Virus record (IMG/VR): IMGVR_UViG_3300029985_000017
Coordinates: 62,001 to 126,000 of that record
Strand: one strand, 5' to 3'
Length of the DNA: 64,000 bases
Origin: a virus
Positions 25,369 to 34,500 of this stretch are shown piece by piece; the first letter of the stretch is position 1; each line of letters starts with the position of its first letter. The notes beneath the pieces are model-generated. The model saw only the letters and a program-made list of their open reading frames with translations. It made no database searches and was not told where the DNA came from. A program made the position numbers and the translations under genes.

Positions 25369-25952
25369 GCGAATATCTTGAAGTAGAATGCAAATATAAT
25401 GCGGACGGAATAGATCGCATGGTTTTCAAGGACCTAGCCAAAAGTTTGGGTCCTAAACGCTTTATGTATGTAGAATCTACTGATATTTATTATGTTAAAG
25501 GCGAAGATGAATTTTTAAGATACAGGATGCCATCTGAAAATAAATTAAATGGAGACGAAGAAAATAGATCTGAACTTACTTTTAAGAAGAAGCATAAAGA
25601 AGGTAATAATTGGGTTAGAACCGAAGTTAATCTTAGGATTGATTTAAATAAACCAGAGTTAGTTAATGCCTTTTGCGAAGGTTTGGGTTATACAAAGAAT
25701 TTTTCTATTTGTAAAAGTTGTGATATATATTTTTGGGATGACGCTGATATAGTATTTTATAGCGTTAAAGGCGAAGATGGCAAATATGCCCACTATCTTG
25801 AAATTGAAGCCAATGAAGATATTGGGATGACCTCAGAACAAGCGTGGGAAGTTATCTTGAAATATGAAAAACTTTTAGCTCCACTAGGAATTACTCCACA
25901 AAAACGTAAAAAGCTATCCTTATTTGAAATGTATAAAAAGGACATCAAATAA
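25365..25952 (+). CDS. CYTH-domain (triphosphate tunnel) protein
   Basis: A 195-residue protein with the CYTH hallmark ExExK at its start (LEVECK: Glu6, Glu8, Lys10). Matching strands follow: TDIYYVKGEDEFLRYRM, a basic strand RSELTFKKK, WVRTEVNLRI and the acidic strand YAHYLEIEANED. This is the eight-stranded tunnel that binds triphosphates. Known members are class IV adenylate cyclases, thiamine triphosphatases, inorganic triphosphatases and RNA triphosphatases. The substrate here is not readable. It sits two genes before an aminotransferase. Confidence 0.75.
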   Translation: MSEYLEVECKYNADGIDRMVFKDLAKSLGPKRFMYVESTDIYYVKGEDEFLRYRMPSENKLNGDEENRSELTFKKKHKEGNNWVRTEVNLRIDLNKPELVNAFCEGLGYTKNFSICKSCDIYFWDDADIVFYSVKGEDGKYAHYLEIEANEDIGMTSEQAWEVILKYEKLLAPLGITPQKRKKLSLFEMYKKDIK

Positions 25953-26215
25953 TGTCAGATATAGAAGATAAGCATCAAAAAATAGCTGCTAGAGTAAAGA
26001 ACCTAGCTAGAAGCCACGACGCACACTTGACGCCCATGGGAGATGTTTTATGCAATTTATTCTCCTTTGTTCTAATGGATTTGTATAGTTTTGCTGAAAC
26101 GTTGCCGGAATCCCATAAAACTAACCTGTTAGAGTTAATTAAGAGTAAAGAAGATTTTCCAAGAAATATTATTGAACTCGGAAACAAAGTTAAGAAAAAA
26201 GATAAGGGTGTTTAA
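25952..26215 (+). CDS. Hypothetical protein, 87 aa
   Basis: A small helical protein coupled on both sides (TAATG junctions). A central hydrophobic stretch (DVLCNLFSFVLMDLYSFAET) contains charged residues and is more likely a buried helix than a membrane anchor. Not recognised. Part of the short cassette holding the CYTH and aminotransferase genes. Confidence 0.55.
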   Translation: MSDIEDKHQKIAARVKNLARSHDAHLTPMGDVLCNLFSFVLMDLYSFAETLPESHKTNLLELIKSKEDFPRNIIELGNKVKKKDKGV

Positions 26216-27195
26216 TGAAGCAAGAATTTTTATTGGGGTGGGGTGATCCCATTTGCGTTAGACAAGCTCTTGTAGAAACACTAGACAAGGAAAGCTTTTC
26301 GTTTGCTAAAATTAAACTAGATAAAATGGGATATCCAGATCATTATGGCGCTCCTAGCCTAATTGAGCGGCTAAAAGATTTGGAATTAAGGCAATCTGGA
26401 CATAGACCAAAGCACCTATTTATTACTTGTGGAGCTACTGGCGCATTAAATGCAGCCTTGCACGCTTTAAAAACCATTCATACCGATTGGGTCGTGACCA
26501 ATAAGAGATACTTTCCTATATACCCAACTATTGTTGGGTTAACCGATATGGTCATGATTGACCGAGCAAAAAAAGAAGAACTTTGTAATAAAAGTAACGG
26601 ATGTAAGGAACACAACTTTATAATTTTAACTGATAGTCCAAGTAATCCAGAGGGTATAGTCTATCCCTTTCATAATGTAGATATCTGGGATATGGCATAT
26701 GCATCAAGTACCTATAGTAGGGGTGGCCATGTGCCAGCAAAATATGGGATCGCCTGTGGGAGTCTTTCCAAAACCCTAGGATTGGCTGGACTCAGATTGG
26801 GATGGGTCAGTACTGACGAAGACCTATTGGCAGACAGTTTGGGCAATTATGTAACAGCCACATATGTAGGGTTATCTTCGGCTTCTATGGCCATAGCCGA
26901 ACAAGTTATTTCAGAATTAGATTTCTATCTGTTTGAATCCAAATCTCGAAGTTATCTAGACGACAACAGGGAAGAAATTCAAAAACTTTTGACAAAATTT
27001 GGACAGGGTTTTGTTCCTGTTAATGGTATGTTCGCTATATTAGAATTGGGTAAATTAGAAAGAAAAGCTTTAGAGAAAGCCAATATCAAATGGCAGTCAG
27101 GATCTTCATGGGGAGAAACCGATGATTGGGCCAGATTAAGTTTAGGCCAGACCAGGGAGATCACTAGGGCGGCAGTTAAAGCGGTCTTAAAATGA
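26215..27195 (+). CDS. PLP-dependent aminotransferase, class I/II fold
   Basis: A 326-residue fold-type I PLP enzyme. Visible are the cofactor loop TCGATGALNAALHAL, the substrate-site SPSNPEG (Asn144), the PLP-binding DMAY (Asp159, Tyr162), the Schiff-base lysine SLSKTLGLAGLRLGW (Lys186) and a C-terminal ARLSLGQT supplying the carboxylate-binding Arg. All catalytic residues are present, so it is probably active. At 326 residues it is shorter than the usual 380-420. Aminotransferases are rare in phages. It could supply an amino compound for metabolism or nucleotide/cell-wall modification, but the substrate is unknown. Confidence 0.82.
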   Translation: MKQEFLLGWGDPICVRQALVETLDKESFSFAKIKLDKMGYPDHYGAPSLIERLKDLELRQSGHRPKHLFITCGATGALNAALHALKTIHTDWVVTNKRYFPIYPTIVGLTDMVMIDRAKKEELCNKSNGCKEHNFIILTDSPSNPEGIVYPFHNVDIWDMAYASSTYSRGGHVPAKYGIACGSLSKTLGLAGLRLGWVSTDEDLLADSLGNYVTATYVGLSSASMAIAEQVISELDFYLFESKSRSYLDDNREEIQKLLTKFGQGFVPVNGMFAILELGKLERKALEKANIKWQSGSSWGETDDWARLSLGQTREITRAAVKAVLK

Positions 27196-27287
27196 TTGAC
27201 GATTTTATTGTAACAGTAGTTTACTTCATCGCTTTAAACGGTCTTGGATTTGCTTTCTTGGTATACATAAAAGAGATATTTCTATGA
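27192..27287 (+). CDS. Small membrane protein, 31 aa
   Basis: A short gene joined by ATGA overlaps to the aminotransferase upstream and the coiled-coil gene downstream. The peptide is MIDDFIVTVVYFIALNGLGF followed by AFLVYIKEIFL: an acidic N-terminus, one transmembrane helix and a basic/acidic end. The double overlap makes it more believable than its length alone. Role unknown; single-helix peptides next to accessory genes can be anti-holin-like or membrane anchors. Confidence 0.5.
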   Translation: MIDDFIVTVVYFIALNGLGFAFLVYIKEIFL

Positions 27288-27514
27288 TTACTCCTGAACA
27301 GCTAATCAGAGATTTGCAAAAAGAAAATGAACGACTTAAAGAAGAGCTTAATCAAACTCAATCGGATTTAGAAGACTTCGAGTCTATGGCCAAAGTTTGG
27401 ATGCAGTCTTATAACGAAGAAGTTCCAAAACTTAAAAAGCGAATTATGGAATTAGAACAAGTTGTAGAAGAGCTAGACAACGAACTAAAAGAAAAAAGAT
27501 CCGAACCAAATTAA
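27284..27514 (+). CDS. Coiled-coil protein, 76 aa
   Basis: The last + strand gene of the left half. The whole product is a Glu/Leu/Lys coiled coil (LIRDLQKENERLKEELNQTQ; RIMELEQVVEELDNELKEKR). Its stop lies inside the loop of the bidirectional terminator. There is no other motif and no assigned function. Confidence 0.6.
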   Translation: MITPEQLIRDLQKENERLKEELNQTQSDLEDFESMAKVWMQSYNEEVPKLKKRIMELEQVVEELDNELKEKRSEPN

Positions 27515-27527
27515 TGATTCGGATCTT
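27496..27527. terminator. Bidirectional terminator between convergent units
   Basis: A perfect 10-bp stem AAGATCCGAA (27496-27505) / TTCGGATCTT (27518-27527) with a 12-base loop. Read on the - strand, it is followed by six T, a classic intrinsic terminator for the adhesin transcript. Read on the + strand, the downstream tract (AATTGTTTTAAT) is T-rich but weaker. It separates the + strand replication half from the - strand fibre genes. Confidence 0.85.
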
Positions 27528-27550
27528 AATTGTTTTAATCAAATATTAAT

Positions 27551-29716
27551 CTATGAAGCTACATAGTAAATATTGACATAGGTATATATAGGTGTAGTGC
27601 CGCCATTGAAAACTGCGGCATTTGCCGGACGTAAATCGACGTAGTCTCCAGAATTTAGAGAAATAAGCAAGTTTCCAGATACGTTGTAATCTTCTGCGCC
27701 CGCGTTACCATACACACCACCGATGCTGAAAGTTTGAGTTCCATTTTTGTATAGATTAAACGAGCCACCCGCATTAGTGGTATCCCAAGAGGCATTAAAT
27801 CCCACAAAATAGACACCGGTACTTGGAGCAGTAAATTTCCATGATGTTCCAGTAGTAACCGCATTAGCAGTATCAATTAATTTAGTATCGAAATTCATCT
27901 GAGCATTTGAGCCAGGCGTTAAAGTAGATGGAGAAACGTAGTAAGATGCTACAATAGGTGCGCTAAGTCCCGTTCCGCCATTCGCTACAGCCACAACACC
28001 GGTTACGTTTGTTGCGGTCCCAACCGCACCGTTATTGTAATAGGTCGTAATAATGATAGCGCCTGAACCACCGGCACCACCGTTGCCACCACCAGTACCA
28101 TTAATTCCTGCAGTTCCACCAGCTCCAACAGCATAGCTATAGGTAGACGCAGGGCCTATAATGGTTGCGTAGACATAACCGCCAGCTGCGCCACCATATC
28201 CTGGAAAAGCATTGCTCGCGTTTTCCGAGCCGCCGCCACCACCACCCGAACCAGTATTTGCTACGGCACTACTGCCAGTTGCACCATATCCGCCGCCGCC
28301 AGCACCACCAAAAGGTGATGAGCCGCCGACTCCTCCGTACCCATTTTGATTGGCGTTACCGGAGGCTCCGCTGCCCGTAGAGCCCGTGAGTGCGATACCG
28401 GTAGGGCCTGAGCCTAGAGATGCAGTGCCTCCTGAAGCTGGGCTTGTGGATGAACCAGTAGAGGGTCCACCACCGCCACCATTAGCAACTAATAGTGAAG
28501 TTCCGAAAGTTGTGTTACCACCAGCACCACCAGCACTACCATATCCGGATGTTAACCCGCCGCCGCCGCCTCCACCACCGCCACCGACCATCTGTACGGT
28601 AATATAGCTTGCGTTTGCAGGAGTAGTAAATGTTCCACTGCCTGAAGTAAGGGTCGTAATAGTTGGAGTATATGCCCCACCATTACCGGCAGCTGCACCT
28701 TGACCGTTGTAATAGTATTCTGTAACGATGATAGCACCTGAACCACCAGCGCCCCCGGCAAGTCCTGACGTGCCTGCAGAACCTGCAGTTCCTGCAGCCC
28801 CTACAGCATAAGCATAAGTAGCCAAAGGATTTGTAATAATGGCTTTTACGTAACCGCTAGCTCCACCACCAGCACCACTGGTAGCTGAAGTTATTGATCC
28901 TAAACCACCACCACCACCGCCTGCGCCTGTATTTGAAGCAGCTGCGTATCCAGGTTCAGAATTAGATCCGCCGCCGCCAGCGCCACCAAATGGATTGCTT
29001 CCGCCGCCACCACCTAGTACATATGGGCTACTTGCAGCGCCAGTATATGCCCCGCCATTACCAGTTCCTCCAGTGAGAGCTATTCCTGTTGGTCCCGATC
29101 CGAGAGAAGCGGTGCCGCCAGCTCCACCAGCAGTTTGAAGTCCAGGAGCCCCAGTTGCCCCATTACCACCATTAGCAACTAATAGTGAAGTACCAAATGT
29201 AGAGTTTCCGCCGTTTCCGCCAGCACTACCGCCATTAACTCCGGAGCCACCGCCGCCGCCACCGCCGCCAACCATTTCAACTTGAATAAATGCGACGTTT
29301 GCAGGAGCAGTATAAGTTCCAGAACCAGAAAGGAATTTTTGAACGGTAGGGCCAGGAGCGCCTGTACCAGTTCCAGCAGCTGATAGAACTGCCCACGTAC
29401 CAGCAGAAGTTCCGTTTGTTTGAAGGACTACAGTAATAGAAGTAAGGGAGGCAAGGTTAGCATAGTTATGGCCAGATGCGTCGGTAAAAGCTGCGCCACC
29501 ATTGAATTCTAGTGCGATAATGCCGGTAGATTGATTAAAAATTTCAAATTGTTGCCCAATAACCATTGTAGTGGCGTTAGGTAAAACCACCGTCTGGGTA
29601 GTAGAGCCAGTAAAGATCTGGATAGTCTTACTAGTATTTATTAATGTTGTGGTTGTTGCTGCAGTTGCAGTAACCGCCACTTGAGAAATTTGCATGCCAA
29701 ATTGAAAGCAACCCAT
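27551..29716 (-). CDS. Glycine-rich tail adhesin with C1q/TNF-like C-terminus
   Basis: A 721-residue virion protein in four parts. The N-terminal module (about 10-130) contains TQTVVLPNATTMVIGQQF and also occurs in the fibre at 31540. Two tandem glycine-rich domains follow (about 135-345 and 355-565), each starting with a GSGTYTAPAN/GSGTFTTPAN strand and a run of 7-9 Gly. They resemble the polyglycine receptor-binding domains of T-even-like gp38 adhesins. The C-terminal 135 residues (WKFTAPSTGVYFVGFNASWD) look like a C1q/TNF jelly roll, a trimerising binding head. It has an AAAGGGG site and ends at the terminator. Likely role: receptor recognition at the fibre tip. Confidence 0.75.
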   Translation of the reverse strand: MGCFQFGMQISQVAVTATAATTTTLINTSKTIQIFTGSTTQTVVLPNATTMVIGQQFEIFNQSTGIIALEFNGGAAFTDASGHNYANLASLTSITVVLQTNGTSAGTWAVLSAAGTGTGAPGPTVQKFLSGSGTYTAPANVAFIQVEMVGGGGGGGGSGVNGGSAGGNGGNSTFGTSLLVANGGNGATGAPGLQTAGGAGGTASLGSGPTGIALTGGTGNGGAYTGAASSPYVLGGGGGSNPFGGAGGGGSNSEPGYAAASNTGAGGGGGGLGSITSATSGAGGGASGYVKAIITNPLATYAYAVGAAGTAGSAGTSGLAGGAGGSGAIIVTEYYYNGQGAAAGNGGAYTPTITTLTSGSGTFTTPANASYITVQMVGGGGGGGGGGLTSGYGSAGGAGGNTTFGTSLLVANGGGGGPSTGSSTSPASGGTASLGSGPTGIALTGSTGSGASGNANQNGYGGVGGSSPFGGAGGGGYGATGSSAVANTGSGGGGGGSENASNAFPGYGGAAGGYVYATIIGPASTYSYAVGAGGTAGINGTGGGNGGAGGSGAIIITTYYNNGAVGTATNVTGVVAVANGGTGLSAPIVASYYVSPSTLTPGSNAQMNFDTKLIDTANAVTTGTSWKFTAPSTGVYFVGFNASWDTTNAGGSFNLYKNGTQTFSIGGVYGNAGAEDYNVSGNLLISLNSGDYVDLRPANAAVFNGGTTPIYTYVNIYYVAS

Positions 29717-29729
29717 AAAACCCCTTTAA

Positions 29730-30437
29730 TTACAGATACTTAAATCTGAAACCCTTCATTTGTTTATATATACCGCTAGCAACCTGAGCAACTCCAGATT
29801 TGCTAATAGAAAGCTCTTTAGCTGCGTGTACTGCAGAATCATAGATTATGCCATTATCAAGACAAATAACTTTTTTACTTGCATTATTGTTATTTAAGCC
29901 CTTACCTTTTTTAGATTCAGATATTTTCTTGCAAGTTTCTTGAGAAAAAGTTTTGCCTCTATTGAAAGAAGGTTTACCAAATCTATGGTTCTTTTCTCCT
30001 ATTTGGGCTTCAGACATCTTTTTTCTAGTTTCTTCAGAACGTTTGATACCCTTATTGGCCAATATTCCCATTTCCCTACATTTTTCTGGCATGGGTTTAC
30101 CTTTTTTGGCATCTGACATTTTCTTCTTAGAAAATTCATTGAGAACGCTATTATGCCCACCTGTCATCATATTGTAGCCATTTGGCCATAGACTGTTAAG
30201 TTCTCTAATATATTGCTCTTCTTTTTTGTTAAGTTCTTCTATAGAAGAAGCAGAATCAATCACAGCAAATTCAAAATTCTCAAATCCATATTTATTTATG
30301 GCATTATACAATGGCAAATTACGTGTTCTTTTAGAGGCACAATACTTATGTTCCTTAATACGTTCAGAAAAACCTCTTATGGTTTGGCCCACGTATTCCT
30401 TTCCATTAATAATGTTAGTTGCCTTATAAATAACCAT
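29730..30437 (-). CDS. GIY-YIG homing endonuclease (Seg-like)
   Basis: A 235-residue free-standing homing endonuclease. The N-terminal GIY-YIG nuclease reads MVIYKATNIINGKEYVGQTI (the YIG element is YVG), with the Arg helix FSERIKEHK and the acidic residue in LNKKEEQYIREL. NUMOD-type DNA-binding repeats follow (KKMSDAKKGKP; RKKMSEAQIGEKN), ending in a NUMOD1-like helix-turn-helix (AVHAAKELSISKSGVAQVAS). These genes spread by cutting an uninvaded allele. It sits between the adhesin and a fibre gene, with a late-type promoter motif immediately upstream. Confidence 0.9.
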   Translation of the reverse strand: MVIYKATNIINGKEYVGQTIRGFSERIKEHKYCASKRTRNLPLYNAINKYGFENFEFAVIDSASSIEELNKKEEQYIRELNSLWPNGYNMMTGGHNSVLNEFSKKKMSDAKKGKPMPEKCREMGILANKGIKRSEETRKKMSEAQIGEKNHRFGKPSFNRGKTFSQETCKKISESKKGKGLNNNNASKKVICLDNGIIYDSAVHAAKELSISKSGVAQVASGIYKQMKGFRFKYL

Positions 30438-30447
30438 TCTTACTTAA

Positions 30448-30457
30448 CCTATATCAT
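30448..30457 (-). promoter_or_regulatory. Late-type -10 motif before the GIY-YIG gene
   Basis: Reads ATGATATAGG on the - strand, matching the RTGATATAR motif found before the tail genes. Ten bases lie between it and ATG 30437. No TTGACA-like box is visible 17 bases upstream. Confidence 0.4.
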
Positions 30458-30462
30458 AAAGA

Positions 30463-31524
30463 TTACTGGTATGCCGCCACAGACCAGGCTAATCTATAAT
30501 TACTTGTTTCTAAAGGCATATTCCATGTAGCGGTAAATGTGCCATTTGTTTTTGCGGTTATAGAAATTGGTTGAAACATAGGTAAGCTATCAACTGTATT
30601 GACTAACTCTGCCAAAACTACATATAAACTGCTAGAAAATGCGATAGGAAAGGTAACCGTAGCAGAAGTATCTCCCATATTAAGAAGACTTTCTCCAACC
30701 ATTTCACCAGAAACACCGGGTCCAATCATGTAATCGAGCGAATAATTAGAAGAATCAAGAGGCATATTCCAAGTAAGGGTGCAACCAGTAGTCGTTTTAT
30801 TTGTAATAGTAATAGGTTGAAATTCTGGATCTGGATCAATAGTATTGACTAATTGCCCTAATATCACATAGTTAGCACTACTTTGTGGCGTAGGAAATGT
30901 TACTGTAACGCTGGTAGTGCCAATAGTAAGGGCTACTTCTTGTGCTACCCCTCCACCAGATCCGCCGCCACCACCTGAGCCTTCGAATTGATAAATATTT
31001 TGCTGAGTAATATTTTGGATAACTCCACCAATATTTTGCAAGGTAACATATCCAAAAGGCTGAGTTGCTGCATGTGGCTGTGGTACTAAGGCATTGGCTA
31101 AAACCGCATTAGGGGTTCCTACAGTGACATTTAGGTCATTAGACTCATCTATGGCTAATAGTACCTGTACGTAGTCTCCTGAAGGCAATGTGAGAGGGAA
31201 AGACCCACCTGTAGAGGTAGTTATATTGCCTCCAGAGGTAGAAGGGAAGGTTACGGTCCCACCAGAAAATATAGGAAGAGCCGTTCCAAGAAAAGAGGTT
31301 GATTTATTGCGACCAGATACAGAATTAGGTACTACACTAGGTCCGATATCGATTGTAAGAGATGGAGTTGAAGTAGCATCAATTTGAAAAGGAGGGGTAA
31401 GATCTGAGTTAATAGAGGCCATTAATACGTCAAGAGTTTGAGAACCTACCCAAGGGAATAGCTCTTGTAGAATTGCGCGATTAACTACCTGCCTATCGTC
31501 TAATGGTCTATAATCAATACTCAT
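30463..31524 (-). CDS. Tail fibre protein with two lectin-like repeats
   Basis: A 353-residue virion protein. The N-terminal 190 residues end in a Gly/Ser hinge (GSGGGGGSGGG). Two tandem copies of an 80-residue beta module follow: VTVTFPTPQSSANYVILGQL ... TLTWNMPLDSSNYSLDY, then TVTFPIAFSSSLYVVLAELV ... TATWNMPLETSNYRLAW. A third copy forms the C-terminus of the adjacent 1,408-residue fibre. The pattern (strand, F-x-x-x-F/S, Y-x-V, W-x-x-P, ending in W) resembles H-type-lectin/gp53-like fibre heads that bind receptors. A late-type motif sits right before its ATG. Confidence 0.6.
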   Translation of the reverse strand: MSIDYRPLDDRQVVNRAILQELFPWVGSQTLDVLMASINSDLTPPFQIDATSTPSLTIDIGPSVVPNSVSGRNKSTSFLGTALPIFSGGTVTFPSTSGGNITTSTGGSFPLTLPSGDYVQVLLAIDESNDLNVTVGTPNAVLANALVPQPHAATQPFGYVTLQNIGGVIQNITQQNIYQFEGSGGGGGSGGGVAQEVALTIGTTSVTVTFPTPQSSANYVILGQLVNTIDPDPEFQPITITNKTTTGCTLTWNMPLDSSNYSLDYMIGPGVSGEMVGESLLNMGDTSATVTFPIAFSSSLYVVLAELVNTVDSLPMFQPISITAKTNGTFTATWNMPLETSNYRLAWSVAAYQ

Positions 31525-31530
31525 ATATCT

Positions 31531-31540
31531 CTTATATCAT
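31531..31540 (-). promoter_or_regulatory. Late-type -10 motif before the fibre gene at 31524
   Basis: ATGATATAAG on the - strand. TATAAG ends 6 bases before ATG 31524, so transcription would start at or next to the start codon. No -35 box is seen. It lies just inside and after the end of the 1,408-residue fibre gene. Confidence 0.55.
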
Positions 31541-34500
31541 TAGTTATTAGTGATTGCATGCCACATAATTGCATAATTAGCAGTTGCTGTTGGGAAATTC
31601 CATGTAAACGTAGCGCCAGTTGTAGATTGCGCGGTAATCACAATAGGCTGAAATTCTGGATTGGTGTCCGTAGTATTAAACATAGTTCCGGTAAGTGCAT
31701 AGCTAGTATTAGCAAAAGCAGTGCTATATGTAATAGAAATGCTAGTAGCAGCAGAACCAATGGTTACTTTTCCGGCATAATAAATCAATGAAGATCCGCC
31801 AGCAGCCTGCCAAGTAGGTAACGCGCTAGCGCCATTAGAGGTGAGAACTTGGCCTGAAGTACCTACACCAGAAACTTGCTGCAATGCGCCAGTAGAGGTA
31901 GTTCCGCCAGTCAAAACTGCATAGGCTGTTGTAGAAGAAAGTCCGGTACCGCCATCATCAACAGGCAATGCGCCTTGAACAACTGAATATGCGTAATCCC
32001 AAGCGGCTGCCGTAGTTAAACTTGTAGATATAACGGTTACCAATAACTGTGTATTGGCTTCCATGGCTTTAATGGTATTTGCACCTGACGATTGTACGGT
32101 TACTGTTCCAGTGGATCTATTCTGAATAAGGAATTGTTGACCCAATACTAGAGTACTGGTAACAGGAAGTACAACAGTTTGTGTACTGGTACCAGTAAAA
32201 TATTGTTCATATGTGGATCCAACTACTAGAGTTGTGGTTCCGGCTGCAGTTACAGTCGTTGTGTATCCCTCAATATGATTATTTGCTGATAGATTTTTAT
32301 TAGCATCCCATCCAGCCCAAGCCGAGGCAGCTGGGATAGTTACTACAGTAGCGCTACCAGTACCACCACCAGCCACTGGAAGAATTTGGAAACTAGGATC
32401 GCTACTTAATCCATTACTAACTAGAGGATAGCTAACAGTACCTGGACCAACTTCAGCGATACTTCCGCCTTCACCCACTAATACCGCATGGGCGGTAAGA
32501 GTATTCGATCCCGTACCACCGTTACCAACTGGGAGAATACCAGTAATAGCGGCGTTTTGAGCAAGATTTACTTGTCCGTACCCAGGAGTGGTAGCGCCCA
32601 TTACTAGAACTTGGTACTGAGATCCGGCAGCTAGCGTAGAAGGAGCAGTTCCGGCACCACCACCAATAATTAGTTGGCTGGCAGTAAGTAGAGCGCTGCT
32701 AGATAGTGCTGAAGTAGAGCTAAAATATGGAATACCACCGCTAGTTCCGGTAGTGGTTAGTCCAAGAGTCCCAGAAGAAGTAACTGGAGAACCAGTAACA
32801 CCAAAAATGCTGGTTGCTGGAACGCTAAGAGCTACAGAAGTCACTGTTCCGCTAGTAGCAGGTGCTGCCCATACTGGTACGCCTCCTGAAACTGTTAGTA
32901 CATTGCCAGTAGAGCCAATAGCCAATCTAGAAGCAACGCCAGTTGCGGATTCATAGATTGTATCGCCAGTAGTGGTCATTGGATTTAGAGCATTAAATGC
33001 AGAAGAAGCATTATTTTGGCCAGTACCGCCATGAGCAATGGCTATAGCTGTTCCAGCCCATGCACCAGAGGTAATAGAACCTACGGTAGTGAGGCTAGAA
33101 GCAGTCGTAAGACCAGAAAGAGTAGTTAGGGTGCTATTGGTCGTGGCTGTCAAAGAAGCAGATGCTGATCCTGGACCAGAGGCCGTTACGTCTCCGGTTA
33201 GGGCAGTAATATAGTTGCCAGATGCTTGCTTGCCGTTAAAAGTATTCCAATCCGTTGAACTCAAATAGCCATTAGTGGAGGTATTTGCTTGAGAAATACT
33301 TACCGTACTTCCAGTCAAAGAAAGTGGTGAATTAAATGTATATGCGGTAGGACCAGCAAATTCTGTAAATGTTGCTGATGGAACGGCTGCATTGGCTACA
33401 AATGAACTATCTTTATATATAGTGCCATTGGTAATTAACCATGCATCGCCAATAGCATTTGGCAATCCATTCGATGTTAGTGTATAAGAACTTCCAATAC
33501 CGCTTGCAACATACTCTCCATTTTGTGAGGCTGTCGTCTGATTACCAAGAATTACTAAATCGCCATTCTGTACAGAGTATCCATCGACAGTTAGAGTCGC
33601 TCCACCAGTTAAAGCAACATTGCTGGCAGCATATGCTTGAGCAGGACCCTTCCAGGTCAAGCCATTGATGGCGGCATCAACATATCCTTTTGTAGCGGCA
33701 TCGGTACTTAAAGTTGGTGTTGCCAATGCATTAATTTGATTTGATCCCATGTTGATGGCGCCAGACATGGTGCCACCAGCTAATGGAAGATAAATGGATG
33801 ACAAACTTGGAATATCAGCTGAAACCAAGCTTCTAAAGGTAGGTTGTGCAGCAGAACCAGTAGTTGGGCCAGCAAATACTTTATTCGCAGACTGTGTTTC
33901 AAGAGAAAATGTAAGAGTTCCACTGCTAGTTACAGGTGACCCAGAAATACTATAAATTGGAGTAGAACTTCCATCTGATAGCGCAACAGAAGTTACGCCA
34001 GTAGCAGGTGCGGTAGCCCAAGCTGGTTCGCCACCCACAACCTCTAGTACTTGACCGGTGCTACCGATAGCAAGTCTTACGTTGTGTGTGCCATTATAAT
34101 AGAGCATGTCTCCAGCAGTTGTTAAAGGAGATAGATTATCAAAAGCTCCTTGAGCAGTAGTAGCACCGGTACCGCTATGAGCAACACCAATGGTTCCGCC
34201 CTGCCAAATACCGCTGGTAATAGTCCCAATGCTAGACAAGCTAGAGGCGGTAGTCAGAGCAGATAGGGTAGTGAGTGTGGCATTGCTAGTAGCTGTAATG
34301 TTCGCAGCTGTGCCAGTAGTATTTTGATTAAGGGTAGGTACATCGCCAGCCTGAATAGCGCTAAGTGTAGCGTTTGTCCCATCAGAGCGGAGGTATTCAC
34401 CTGCGGATTGCGTGCCTGTTAGAGCGTTTATAGCAGCTTGTTGTGTAGTTTGACCAGTGCCACCATTGGCGATAGCAACAGTTCCAGTAACATTTGCTGC

